In this document: positions 22,713 through 35,122 of the stretch, in pieces
Position numbering within the stretch: the first letter of the stretch is position 1
How the letters are laid out: each line of letters opens with the position of its first letter
Assembly: GCA_964036295.1 (NCBI GenBank)
Contig: OZ038469.1
Coordinates: 5,100,067 to 5,164,066 of the forward strand
Direction: 5' to 3'
Source: Plumapathes pennacea
Taxonomy: Eukaryota > Cnidaria > Anthozoa > Antipatharia > Myriopathidae
Length of the DNA stretch: 64,000 nucleotides
The notes under the pieces: generated by a model
Seen by the model: the letters and a program-made list of their open reading frames with translations, nothing else
What the model was told of the DNA's origin: nothing
The model's database searches: none
Program-made: the position numbers and the translations under genes

Positions 22713-23294
22713 TGTCCAGAGATGACTGTATTAAGCGCTCATTTGAGAACTTTGATTTCTATATAGTACCTATATTGGATTAATTTTCACCAAAAGGGGA
22801 GTTGGAAAGTGTAAATTAGGTCATTGGTCTTTAAAAACTTTTTCCAGACTGCAACATCTGAAAAAATGTTGTTCACAGACTCAAAACTATGCTATAAAGG
22901 TGGCGCAATTGATTATAAAAACAATCTGATTGTTTAATTTATAAGCAACATAGTATAATCAACACCATTTTTGTGTGAATCAATTTATTTTCAAGAAACT
23001 TTGCGTAATCATTGTTGAAATAGAGTTTTGACTGTTAAGCCAAATAACGTTTTAGTGAACATTTTTTTGGCGCAGGGACTATGGATATAATTTTTAGGGT
23101 AACTTCTATAGTTAAGGGTATTTTAAGTATAAATTGTAATTTTTACCACAACACACTAGTTTCTCGCTCTCTAATTGGTCGATTTACCGTGGTAAATAAG
23201 AGTCCAGACAACGATGCTGACGCCAGCATGTCACGTTTTGCAGCGAAATACAACGAAAGTTTCCTGTATATTTCTAAATGTTGTGGTAAAAAAC

Positions 23295-23475
23295 AAATTT
23301 CCACTGGTTTGCCGTGGTGTGGACTCTTATTTACCACGATTAACGTCATTACATGGTCAAAATTAGTTGCGGACTCACTCGGCGAAGCGCCTCGTGAGTC
23401 CACAACATTTTGACCATGTGATGACGTAAATCGTGGTAAATAAGAGTCCACACCACGGCAAACCAGTGGAAATTT
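23295..23475. mobile_element. Foldback element with about 63-bp arms, unit 2 only
   Basis: AAATTTCCACTGGTTTGCCG at 23295 is the complement of CGGCAAACCAGTGGAAATTT ending at 23475; arms extend about 63 bases each and contain GGTAAATAAGAGTCCA or its complement, a motif that occurs again at 23190-23206. The surrounding insert of about 330 bp is absent from unit 1, where AAGTATATTGTAATATTACG continues directly. The exact outer ends and target duplication are not resolved. Confidence 0.65.
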
Positions 23476-23810
23476 ATTAAATTGCGAAGTTTATTCACCC
23501 GTTGCAAAACAGGTTAGTCACACCGTTTGCAGGTGTAACGGGTTTGTTCATAATAACCGATGACGATTTTATCGCGGGCATATTATGTAAATTTGGTACG
23601 CGTCATACCGTAAAAGTTCGAATAAGCGCATAGAAAACACAACTTTAATAACAATCTAACAAGAACTGGAACATAAACAAGGATTTATCAGAGTATCCTG
23701 GTGTTATTTCAGTCAACAAGAGAAGGCCGTAACAAAGTTACTGTCGATTGATACTCACGTGGTTCTTTTCATTGAGTACCGGTTAATCATTCATAGAGCA
23801 AGTGAAAGAG

Positions 23811-23816
23811 GTGTGT

Positions 23817-23847
<31 letters not shown>

Positions 23848-23868
23848 GGGGGGGGGAGGGGGGTGCTT
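23811..23868. repeat. GT microsatellite joined to a long G tract
   Basis: (GT)n passes into about 28 G. The homologous site in unit 1 (about 7280) has only GGTGGGG, and the decayed copy at 48088-48104 has a shorter G run, so the tract expanded after duplication. Long G runs can form quadruplexes and also cause sequencing errors. Confidence 0.8.
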
Positions 23869-26800
23869 ATTAAAAAAAAAACACAGTGGAGGGGGGCGCT
23901 TATTCAAATTTTTACGGTATCACATTTAAACGTATGCCTTCGTCTTGCGTCATCCTTCATGTAGGTTAGTATATCAAGTTTTACATAATGAAAAACAAGA
24001 ACTCGCCTGCGACCTGTGGTTTTACGAGCCAAACGAGTCATCCCTGATGCTCATTACTGACAAGGTTATTCCATTAATAATGGTAATAGGACTGAGTGGA
24101 GTACGATTCGGTCTGTAATCGTACGAGTGATCACGAAATCGGACAACCACGCTTCGCGGGAGTCCGACTTTAAAATCACTCGTATGATTACAGCACGTGC
24201 GTTTCACTCTTGCTTACGATTGACTGAGCCAACTGTCTGATTACAAAACAAAGAAGTATCCGATTACAGAATAAGTGTCCATTAATGATTAATCGGGTGG
24301 TTTATGAACCAATCATGTTCAAGGAAATGGCAATGTTTATGATTAACTGTAGTACAAATTTCAAACTATGAGTAATGAAGCAGATAAAAATAAAGCAGTG
24401 TCAAGTAATAAGCGATGATTGGGGAATTGATTATAAAATCAGTGAATGCAGCCTGAGCTAGTGACATTCAGTGCTTGAGCCGTGTACCAGAAGCTGTTTT
24501 CCTGAACTTTTCGGTATTTGAGTAGGTATCTTTCCGACCAAGAGTGGGTCACACGGCTTGTCAGCAACCATTTTGACGGCCGATTTCGGCAATTTCTTCG
24601 GACTCAACTGGCGTTTTCGAAATGTTTTTGCGACAGTCTTATGGGAAAAGGATTCAACTCGATATATGTCTGGGTTTTGTGGCCATACGGAGGTTGAAAG
24701 GCCGCATTTGAGAGACTTTTCTGGAACCATTCTGAATGCCAGATCGACCGAGTTGCCAGCCTTGAAATTCTTTCTGTTAGAGAGGAAAAATTCAGCGAAA
24801 CACGCTGAAATCGCTACAGCAGCAAGAAAACCACCACCACAACAAGGTTAGCAAGTCTAAGCTCTATTCTCGCATAAGTTTTTGAGCTATCAATCGACTA
24901 AAATCTCCCATACATTTTCTTATAAAACCCAACCGTGACGTCACACAGTCAATCAGCTTGGGCCGCCTATGGACTCACCGGATGAATCGAGTTGAGCTTG
25001 AATTTTTGAAGTACAAGCCCAAAATGTGCCGGTTTGGTTCAGCGAAAAAGTCACTCGGTATAAAACCCATCACACGGCGTGGCGAACTAAAAATAGTTTT
25101 CCTCTTCTTCTTCTTCTTCTTCTTCTTCTGATAAGCAATTTCCAACACAAAATTAGCAGAATTCTATTTGCTCCAAGCGTTTATATATAACATGCGATCA
25201 CAACATTCAAACTCCGGGATTCAAACAAAGGAAATATTGAAGAAACTACAATATTTTGTATCTCAACCGTCGGCACAGAAAATTGTGTGAATCAAAAGTT
25301 TATCATTTTCTGAACAGAAAGATAAGTTCCTTCACTCAAGTCTTCAAAGATGTTAAAATGAAACGGCGTTCATACTCTTAAAATGCCATACTTACAGTTT
25401 CAGTATAAGCTTGTATGAACTTCGCTTGCGGCACCGTGACAACAAAAAAAATCAGTCTGCTCGTAGCTTCGCAAACGGTTCATTGAGATTGTTCACATCA
25501 CTCTTTAACTGAAGTTTGCTGTGCCTTCTACGTTGCTTAAGTGTTTAGAACGTAGTTCAAGATGTGAACCAATTCTCAGAATACGGTGCTTGAGTCGCCG
25601 TCCGTGATGCCACAAACCAAGTCAACAAATCTTCATCTCCAACCGTTTTCTCGGCTTGCAAATTAGTTTCCGCGGTGATCTTTTTTGTTACATATCCTAG
25701 GTTCTACCGCTTTGCCTTCAGCCAAACTTAGCAGACATATTTACTGAAAGCAAAGAACTGCACGACCTCGTGATTCATGTGTTCAATCTGCCGGTCCGTA
25801 ATCGAGCACACGGGCGTTACAGGAAAATAATGACCGGCAAATACACCAATCAGAGCGCGCGATTTCACCGGAAGTAGCTCCAGCCATATAATAATAAATA
25901 ATAATCACGCAGTTCTTTTAGAATTTTGCCTAAGGGTGGTACGCTGGTATGTAAACTGTGTTCTATTCAGGCAGAAATCGGAGTCGGTGACCCCTAATTT
26001 GTTTTTGTAAATTCAAATCTGGTACACAAAAGGAGCCTGTATATCAAATTGAAGGACAATTTGTCGAGTGTAAATTGCGCGATCGCATAACCTTAATCCC
26101 CCCCCCCTCCCCCCCCCCCCCCCCCATCTAGAACCTGTGACTCAACGTGTAGTGTGTTTTCATTAAGCGGTCACGCCACCGAAGCACTCTCTAAATTAAC
26201 AGATACTGCTTTTTTGACTCAAGAAGTGGAAAGAGCATATATAAATTAGTCCGGATATCTATTTGATTGATTGTCTAGGTTTAATTTTGGCGAAATAGAC
26301 GCAATTTTTTTTGGTAGAATTGATAAAGCTTTGTATGCAGCCGCCATGTTGGTGTCCCACGTCGGAACACCAGCATGGCGGCCAAACTCAAAACACGAAC
26401 TGAAGCTGATTTGTGACTTAATTTGACTCTGTTTTACTCAAAATCTTTAGCAGTGTAATTTTAATATTTAGCCAGGAAGAGAAACAAGCGTGACACATGG
26501 CTTTGTTGTCACGGTGTTCAAACGTCCATAGTTTCTGATAGAGACTTCGTATCGACCCAGTCTTGAAAATGTCAGTTTATCAGGCTTGCAGGATGCGTAA
26601 CTTCTGATATAGATTCTTGATGTCACTTGAAACGCCTCTTCCTTACTCACTGGGGTTTTAATTTTTAATGACGCATTTCAGTTTTGAATCAACACATCAT
26701 TTCTGTTGATTGTTCGAATGCAAATATCCTGAGATAGCTTCCCCAGATAGAACCTTACTCAACCAAGTTCATACAAGGAAAGTGAAATAATTGGTATTTT

Positions 26801-29800
26801 TAGAGTTTGCGTCAAGTGTATATTAGGGCGTAGCTTGCCAGAAATCCTTGCCAGATGGAAACAGATTCTCTCTTGGATGGAAGGTAAGCTTCACGAAACC
26901 AAGTAGCTATAAGGTTGCGTTTGATCTCACTTCCTTGTTACATTGTATGATCACGTCTTGGACTTTGTAATCAGACTATTTTCGACAAATTATGTGTAAT
27001 TCAAAATAACGTTCAGTATATAATAGAACTGCTACTTAGACCCTGAAAATTCCCCGCGTGGTGATAACTTCGCGGACAAGTGGAAGTTTATTTAAACTCC
27101 ACAAATTGGAAAGTTTGCTGTTTTATCAAAAACTCGCGAGGGAACTTCGCTCACCAAAACATCAGACAAGGAGGAAGAAAACGATGTGCCATGAACACTC
27201 TGTTTTATACCAACAGAACCTGTTTGTCGACCTCATCACGTGTCACTTAAATTGCATTCCTGCAGTATTGAAGGACTTCGAGGATAAAGTGCCGCTTGGG
27301 TGAGTCTTTACTAGTGTCTCGTTATGAAACCAAAAGACTTAGGCTTCGGTCACACTCATAACTTTAACAACCATTAATATCGACATTTGCATCAATGAAG
27401 TGCAAACAGCGCTTGTCTCCAGAAATAAATTGTCAGCAAGTTGCTACCAAACATTGAAGAGGCCGTCGTGTTGCTCTCGATGCTCAGCTGTTATCGACTA
27501 AACTTCCTTATAGTGCGACCGGGCCCCTATTCCGCATGCAGTTGAACTGAATGTTGACTTCAGTATCCGTAAAGCATAAGAACAGTGATATTGCTTCATT
27601 GACACGGGTTTCTAACCTTTTTTTTTTCTGATCTGTATTGTTCAGATAACAGTCACTTTCTGCTCACTAGAGTTAACCATCTTTAGTTGTTTTTATGTTT
27701 TTATCGTGGGACGTGGCCCCGCGAGTTTAAGATTGCAAGTGCCGTCTTCATATTACGAATCATGAGCACACGGCTCACATTGTCGCGTGATATGGGACGA
27801 CATAATATACTCCGCGCAAATAACTTGAGATGGCGATTGAATTGTACGTTACTTGTTTGTAAAGTTCATGAAGCTGCATACGATCCAAACTCAACACCGT
27901 TTGGCTGTGTGAAACATGCACGGATAAACTGGATTTTATAGGGAACGACTCTGGCTTGTGTTCTTCAGTTCACCGTCGTAAGCTTTGAGAATAGCCGTAA
28001 ACAAATGTTTGATGGATTAGATTATTTGATGGATACCGCTATGGGTAGCTCTGTCGCCGCTGTTATTTAGTTCCGACGAAACTTTCTGTGGCGACACGAA
28101 AAACGTCTGGAAGCCGACTAGGCCAAAAACGGGCACCAAAACTATGATTGAACTTTAACCGTAAGCAATGACGATTTATGCTTTACACATTACATGACAA
28201 TTTCTGTTGCCTCATATATACTGTAGCTGTTACATAAAGTCTTCGCCGAAAATATATCCGTTTTTGTGACGAAAATAACATGAAAAAATCCGATTGGGGT
28301 GACTGTTGCACAATGGTAAGGGATTTTCCAAATTAACCGACCAACCGGATGGTGCTTACCATTTCCAACTCCATATTTCGGTCAGTTAAAACGCAAGTGA
28401 TTCCTTAAAGGGAGACTGGAAACTGAAGAAAAGTTCAAATGATGCGGAAAATTTCGGCGGCCCGTTCCCACCGAAAAAAGAGTTTTTCTTTCACCGGAAA
28501 AAATAATTTTCGAATGGTTTTTCCGGACATTGTTTGATCCATTTGCCTTAATTAAACCGATATTTCCGGATTTTTTGTGTAAACGGTAAGCACCCCAGAA
28601 CAAACTAAAATAAAATAGGGACAAGAGCGAGTCTCCCGAAAGAGACTTTCAGTTTCTCACCAAAACAAATATCATACAGTATTGAGAACTTGACTTTTGA
28701 TACCTTTCTCAAATGAAACCTGGCTAAACTATAAATTATCATATTACAACACTCATACATTTGCTTCTTAAATTTGAGGGACTCTGAATTTTGAGCTTAG
28801 TAGTGAAAGAGTCAGTGAGCAAGAAATGAGTAATGCGTGACTTTGATTGCTGATTTTGACAGTTTGACTTCAACACTTATTTCTAATCAGGAAATAACGA
28901 TTAACCAACCTTCGCTTTATTTATCTTTTTCTCTCTCTCTCTCTCTCTTTTCTTTCTTCTGAATGCGTTTTTTCTGGCGTATTTTCGAGTTGAAAAATAC
29001 CAAAATAAAAAGACATTATTGATCCTATTTTTTAGATCACTAATAACTAAAGTTTCTCCTTATCCATGCCAACAGATTGGAACATATTAATCGCTCATGC
29101 ATATATGAGGAGTGTTTACAAGAAAAGCGTCATTATGTAATCGAGAGAACTCTGCGAAGGTTAGCAAACCACAAGTCAACCTTCACACTTCATAGGAACT
29201 AGAAAACGCCGTTATACCTAGTTCATTACTTTTATATCGATATTCCTTGAGATTTCGCTATAAAAATTAGCAATAAAAGTCAACGCATCGCAGCGAAAGC
29301 AAAATCCCCCAAAGGGCCAAGAACGGCACCACAAACGACATGAAAGATATAATATGTATGTATCAATCAATTCCAGCTGTTGGAGTTTGGAAGGAATTAT
29401 GTATTATCGGGAAGATTTCAGGGGAGCGCTCTCTCGTAAGAAAAACTGACCATGACTGAACCGTCTAACACAGGGGGTCCGTGGGTCTTCCGTCCATTCA
29501 ATTTTCGTATAAATTACAAAATCAAAAATTGAATATTGAAGTTTCCAATTTTCATATTTTATCGTTTATGCGGCAATGAAAATTAGAAATTCCCCTTGGA
29601 CTTTGCATCGATGTATATTTTCAACAATCCAAATTTGAATTTGGTTTTCCGATTTCTCCTTTCCGATGTGTTCGAAAATCAGAAATCTAACCACCAGTTT
29701 CCCTTTTCCATCCGCTGAAAAGCGACACAAACGGACGCATACTTCGCGTCATTAAAACGGGAGATCAATTTTCAATTTTCATACATACGAAAATTGAAAT

Positions 29801-31480
29801 ATCGAATTTTGACAAAATTTCCTGAGGGGGAGGGTATGGCTAGTCTGTTTCGGCTGCTAGTTTCCCGAGTGTGAGGGTACTTGGCTCTTCGTTTGTCAAG
29901 GGGAGGGGACACGGGATTTTCTGGACCACTTTTAGCCCGAAAATAGCGGCGCGCAAGAGGTTTATTTTGTAAAGACGACGAATTGATGTGCGATTGCCTG
30001 AGTCTACAAAGTGTGGTAATGGCTGTGGAATGGAAACGCCAAAGTTAGGCGCCGATGTGGGCTAAGTATGGCCGTCAAACGTCGTAATGACAGGTAAGAG
30101 ACTGAACTCGTGCAGTTAATTTCCCTTATTTCTTGGCATGCCTTATCTATTTTTACAAAGCGGTGAGTATTTTCCCTTGGGAATTTACAAAAAAACTATC
30201 GACTTAATCAGAACAAATTCCGACAACCAAAGTGACACCTTGGTCGGAGTAACAAACTACAACTGTGGGGTTTCATATTTCGATTGCAAAACAGGAAACG
30301 GTTTCCTTGGTTTTCGGTTGTTTTCAATTTGCTTCGTATGCAAGAAATGAGTATGTTTGTGGGGGCGAGCTGGCTCAGATTTTACCAGTGACGCAGTCGG
30401 AAATTCGGGCCGTGTGGTGGAATTTTCCATTCGGTAAGTTAGAGATAGCTCCGAGGCCACAGCTAATTTTTTGTTCTACCGGTTGTCAGCTTTAGTCGCT
30501 AACTGCTGAATTTTACTGTTCATCTCCAATTAAAACATGTAATCGGTTGTGCGCAATTGTTTGTTGTTCACTAGAAAGAGATTCGCATCCAGATTACAAT
30601 TAAATGAAAAGAGTGTCTGCTCTGCATTATATTTGGTAAATAAATTGTTCCAGTTTTCAGTTCACATCTTGTAGTCAATTGCCTATTAATACGAAAAACG
30701 AAAGATTACCCACTGTAACAAATGTGTTTTGCCTATCCTTTTGTTGTTGTTGTGCCGCTGCAGCCGTCGCTCGTTCGTTTTGTCTTGTTTTGCTGCGAAC
30801 AGCCTCCTTGATTTTCCGAGAGCTAACGATAATGTTTTGTTTAATGCTGTCAGACACGAAGAAAGAAAAACCCAATAGCTAGGAAGGTGAAATAAACTGC
30901 ACGAGTTCGGTCTCTTACCTGTCGTTACGACGTTCGGCGGCCATACTAAGCCCACATCGACGCCTAATCTTCGGCGTTTCCATTCCACAGTCATTACCAC
31001 ACTTTGTTGACTCAGGCAATCGCACATCAATTCGTCGTCTTTACAAAATAAACCTCTTGCGCGCCGCTATTTTCGGGCTAAGAGTGGTCCAGAAAATCCC
31101 GTGTCCCCTCCCCTTGACAAACGAAGAACCAAGTACCCCCACACACTCGGGAAACTAGCAGCCGAAACAGACTAGCCATACCCTCCCCCTCAGGAAATTT
31201 TGTCAAAATTCGATGTTTCAATTTTCGTATGTACGAAAATTGAAAATTGATCTCCCGTCGAAGTATGCGTCCGTTTTTGTCGCTTTTCGGCGGATGGAAA
31301 AGGAAAACTGGTGGTTAGATTTCTGATTTTCGAACACATCGGAAAGGAGAAATCGGAAAACCAAATTCAACTTTGGATTGTTGAAAATATACATCGATGC
31401 AAAGTCCAAGAGGAATTTCTAATTTTCATTGCCGCGTAAACGATAAAATATGAAAATTGGAAACTTCAATATTCAATTTT

Positions 31481-33514
31481 GGCTATGTTTAAAACCCGGA
31501 ACCGGAAACCCGGAACCGGAAACCCGGGAACCGGGAACGGGGAACCGGGAACCGGGAACGGGGAACCGGGAACGGGGAACCGGGAACCAGGGAACCGGGA
31601 ACCCGGGAATCGGGAACCCGGGAACCGGGAACCCGGGAACCGGGAACCTGGGAACCGGGAACCGGGAATCGCGAAGCCAGTGACCGCTCATTACGCCTGT
31701 CTTTCGTTTCATCATCGCATGGTGCACGATGTCGGAGCAAACTGAAGGGTAAGCTAAGAAATATTCATCCTTTTGAGTCGTCCACAGTATACTTTTACTC
31801 ACTGAAGATATTTTTAATCCTTAGAGACAATGAAGTAGATCACGAAAGGGGGACGACATCTTCAAGGTGAGGAGATCAGCTTTTTATGTATGATTCAAAC
31901 TCCGTGCGCGAGAAACAAAACACTCCTCTATAATTTTATTATTTGCTAAACAAGTGTGCTTCTTGGACCTTTAGATGCAATTTTTTTCTTTATCGGAGCC
32001 CAACTTTGAAGTCAATAGGCTACAGAAAGGCGGATTAACTACATTACACTTTTGGAAAGAAAAATCGCTACGCGGTTCTCAGATTTTCCATATTACACAA
32101 CATACGTAACTTTTATGGAAAATGAGGCGTCTTATTTAATTCTTATGGAAAGTGCGGAGTGTTGAAAAATCTCGTCATCACTCATTTTAAATCTCATCAT
32201 CACTTATCCTTTTAAAAACAGCTTCGCTTTGTTGCGGACTTTGTTTAAGTCTTAGATTCTTGGATTGATTGGGTAACTGCCGGTGTCTCAAACTGAAACG
32301 TCCCTCATATTTCTGTCCGGCCGGACATTCCAGTCTTAAGGCCTAAGTTTTCTCGCTGGTCTAACATGTAAGGATACTCATAACAATCCCATAACCTTTT
32401 ATGATCACTGGAGAAACGGTAACTCCCTCTAAGTCAGACTATTCGCAGTAGTTCACGTATGAGACAGCTATTACACAACAGGCGCCTGCCTGTCGGCTAT
32501 TATCTGATCCAGATGTTTGGTGAGTCATGTTTCACCAGTACCTGAGTTTGAAGTACTAATCTTCCATTCCGAAGTTAAACACACAGAATAGTTAACTACC
32601 GTGTTCATGATCAAACGAACTACTGTGTCGGATTTGTAGGCGGGCTCCTGAAATCTAAAATAAATATGGTGACAACAGAGATGTGTAATTACATCCAGCT
32701 GGGACTTTTTAGTATCACCCAAGTACATAATTGCAGTAAAGTCTCTAATCAAATGAAGAATACATTGTTTTGGATAGTAATATGATGAGTTCGTTTGCTA
32801 AACAATGGCAGATTATCATCTGGACTGCAAATTTGATAAATTTGGGAATACGGACATTTCTAAGATGCAAATATGAACAATTCTGGCAGAGCGCACCCAT
32901 CAGCACGTTTGATAATCGGTACATGTTAGTATAAGATCATTAGATCAATCTGTTCCTGTTTTCACTGTCGGAGAGCTACGACTCAGAGTTTTGCTTCATT
33001 TCATTTCTCTTCTTTTGTCGGGAAAAAAAATTAAAGGATCTCTTTTCAACCATCGACATGTTACCCTCAACTTTCGACATAGACCCTCGACCAAAAGGTA
33101 AACTCTCCATTACATGCTAAATGGTTTGTTGATAAGATTTCGAGTTAAAAGCTTTGACTGCCAATTGAAAGAAAGAATTACATAAATTGAAAGAATTATA
33201 TAAGACTCCTCATTTTCCATAAAAGTTAGCAACAATGACGCTGGCCAACAGATATCCTCTTTTCGTGTGGGGGCGGGTTTTTAAACCATTTTACCCATTA
33301 ACATCTGTAACTAGCGGATAAATCAGACAAATTATAGGTTTCTTTATCAGGCGAAAACCGAGAAAAAATCTTCAAAAATCCAGTAATTTGGTTTTGTTCT
33401 GATTAACTTCCCAATTTTTGCGTTTCCCTTTCCAGATCCCGGTTTCCAGTTCCCCGTTCGCGATTCCCGGTTCCCAGGTTCCCGGGTTCCCGGTTCCAGG
33501 TTTTAAACATAGCC
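31481..33514. mobile_element. Nested 2.0-kb element with 9-bp target duplication (MULE-like)
   Basis: The ends are GGCTATGTTTAAAACC and its complement. The flanks TTCAATTTT at 31472-31480 and 33515-33523 are an exact 9-bp target duplication, confirmed by the uninterrupted sequence in the other arm of the host foldback element (complement of 29517-29550). A 9-bp duplication fits the Mutator/MULE class but is not proof. Just inside both ends are GGGAACC-type tandem repeats, long at the left (to 31680) and short at the right (33430-33500). The interior (31690-33420) has no transposase. Confidence 0.8.
31494..31680. repeat. CCGGGAACCGGGAAC minisatellite
   Basis: A short G-rich unit, GGGAACC with GGGAACG variants, repeats for about 185 bp. 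Both strands stay open and would encode GTGNREP-like or VPGSRFP-like low-complexity peptides, which I regard as accidental. It forms the subterminal region of the nested element. Confidence 0.9.
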
Positions 33515-33571
33515 TTCAATTTTTGATTTTGTAATTTATACAAAAATTGAATGGACGGAAGACCCACGGAC

Positions 33572-33798
33572 AAGAGACCACACGCAACTCAGGCCTATTT
33601 GAATAAAGGAAATGAAACTTGGGCTGTTGTGTTTATCTGCCTTGATTTAGTCTATGGTTGCAAGGGATGAATACTTACCAGCGACAGGCCACATCTCAAG
33701 TTTTTACGAAGGTGTTGATAGCGGCGGTTACAAACAACGAGTCAGTTTTGAATGGTGCCCAAGATGTTTTCGGTCGGATTACATTCACTGAACAATAA
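33572..33798. other. Intergenic, nothing recognised
   Basis: Unique-looking sequence between the foldback element and the next MITE. No coding signal is seen. Confidence 0.4.
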
Positions 33799-34028
33799 AG
33801 CCTGGTTTCCATATAATCGTCTCTGACGTAAGGATCGTCTCTGTCGCAGAATTTTTGTCAAGCGATCGGGACGATTATATGGAAACACTCTTGCGATTGT
33901 TTCAAACGATCCTTATGTCAGAAGCGACTCGATCGTCCCGATAGAACCATGTTCTATCCTTGCGTCGGAGACGACCGGAAATGCAGAGACGATCCTTACG
34001 TCAGAGACGATTATATGGAAACCAGGCT
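33799..34028. mobile_element. Harbinger-type MITE, 230 bp, TAA target duplication
   Basis: Terminal inverted repeats of about 45 bp begin AGCCTGGTTTCCATATAATC, with TAA at 33796-33798 and 34029-34031. The internal part repeats the motif AYGATCCTTACGTCAGAGACGA on both strands. The end sequence differs from the MITE at 6775-7006, but length and target type agree, so both fit PIF/Harbinger-derived non-autonomous elements. Confidence 0.8.
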
Positions 34029-34465
34029 TAAGAGCACGGCGGGAATTTAACAAAGATTTGCTTGAAGTCATGGCAGAATTATAGAGAGGTAGCAGGCCTG
34101 GTTCTTCTTCACTTCTCTGAGCAGCCTCCTCGGCCAAGCGAAAAGCGCGGCGAGATATGAACAAATGTCAACAGAATCCAGGTGATGTGAGTGATGAGAC
34201 GATAAGACAGGCATTACGAAACATTACGAAACTGCCGCTGTCCCACGGAACAATCGAGAGTTCTTTTTTAAGTATTTTTATATTACGTTTGTCGGAAGCT
34301 TCCATTCCCCCCTGCCGCCTGTCTGGCAAATTAGCATATCTTGTTTCGTTGTTTCGCAAATTACCACGTTTTGTTTCGTTGTTTCGCTGTTTCGTTTCGC
34401 AAATTACCATAAGCCAAATTTTCGGTGCTCAACAACAGTTAGTGACGACCGACAATACAGTAGTC

Positions 34466-35122
34466 CTATGCCAAACCGCCTTGTAGCTCTTTGCAGCTCC
34501 GTACAGGTTCTGCGTTTTCTCTAGGCACTCTCAATTCCTTCTCTGGTAATTCCATGAAATCGTTTCCGAAAACATCTGCAAGCTTTTTCCGCCAATTCTT
34601 AGGAACGGGAAATACGAAGCCCTCGAATTTCATTTTTCGCAAGGGAAACTCCGCCGATGTATCACCATCATGGACGAAAATATCTATCATCAAACCATCG
34701 TGCCATTCGCATCCTTCTTTAAGACAGTTCTTGTAGCAGCTCTGGACATCTCTCAACCTTGGATTGAGCGGCTGCCTATACGTTCCTGCTTCGCGATGCC
34801 AATGTGCCTTTCCCGCGTTAAGCAAGAAAGGGTCAGAAAACACGTTCTGAAAGAAAATATCTCGTGGAAGTTCCCTGCTCCAGTGCTTGAAGAACTGAAT
34901 GTAGTCTGCCAGTGGCATTTCGATGTCGACGTCGTGATCCCAAGGAATCATACCTTCGTGTCGCGCGGCTCCGAGCAATGTCCCTGAGGATAACCAATAT
35001 CGGATGCCATGTTTTTTGGCGATCAGATCAAATATGCGTAGCATTCTTGTGAGCACGAGTTGTGATTGTCTTAGTTTAGTCTTCGCCTTGGTACGGATGT
35101 CGGGGCAGTTATAACCGGCGCC
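34466..35122 (-). pseudogene. LicD-family gene, 3' part, cut by BEL/Pao insertion
   Basis: This is the C-terminal about 218 codons of a second LicD-family gene, ending at a TAG at 34466-34468. It retains the core nucleotidyltransferase motif, [20 protein letters not shown], and LMIDIFVH, and is closely similar to the intact gene at 44978-45826. Its 5' part lies at 41390-41587 beyond the retrotransposon. The target duplication GGCGCC at 35117-35122 joins to GGCGCC at 41390-41395, and removal of the element would leave the frame continuous, so the insertion is the only visible lesion. The frame also stays open into the neighbouring LTR and finds an ATG at 35165-35167. Confidence 0.85.

Larger units (their letters stand above)
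22713..29475. repeat. 3' flank of unit 2 (duplicate of 6365-12905)
   Basis: No gene is supported. It matches the unit 1 flank closely. Unit-2-only material includes about 62 bp at 23035-23096, a foldback insertion at about 23147-23480, and about 700 bp at 27581-28290 containing repeat family A (also at 1-660, 43075-43440 and 44276-44520). The match with unit 1 ends at CTAACACAGGG, where the next foldback element begins. Confidence 0.85.
29477..33571. mobile_element. Large foldback element with about 640-bp inverted arms
   Basis: The outer ends are GTCCGTGGGTCTTCCGTCCA and its exact complement ending at 33571. The left arm, 29477 to about 30125, is inverted as about 30885-31480 and continues at 33515-33571; the right arm is split by the nested element at 31481-33514. 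Without that insert the element is about 2.05 kb with a spacer of about 760 bp at 30126-30884. The spacer and arms show no long reading frame and no transposase, so it is non-autonomous. It inserted at the edge of unit 2 (CTAACACAGGG). No clear target duplication was found, so the superfamily is unknown. Confidence 0.8.

Noticed and set aside
31450-31802. Open frames across the GGGAACC minisatellite on both strands
   Set aside because: Low-complexity translation of a tandem repeat inside a mobile element.
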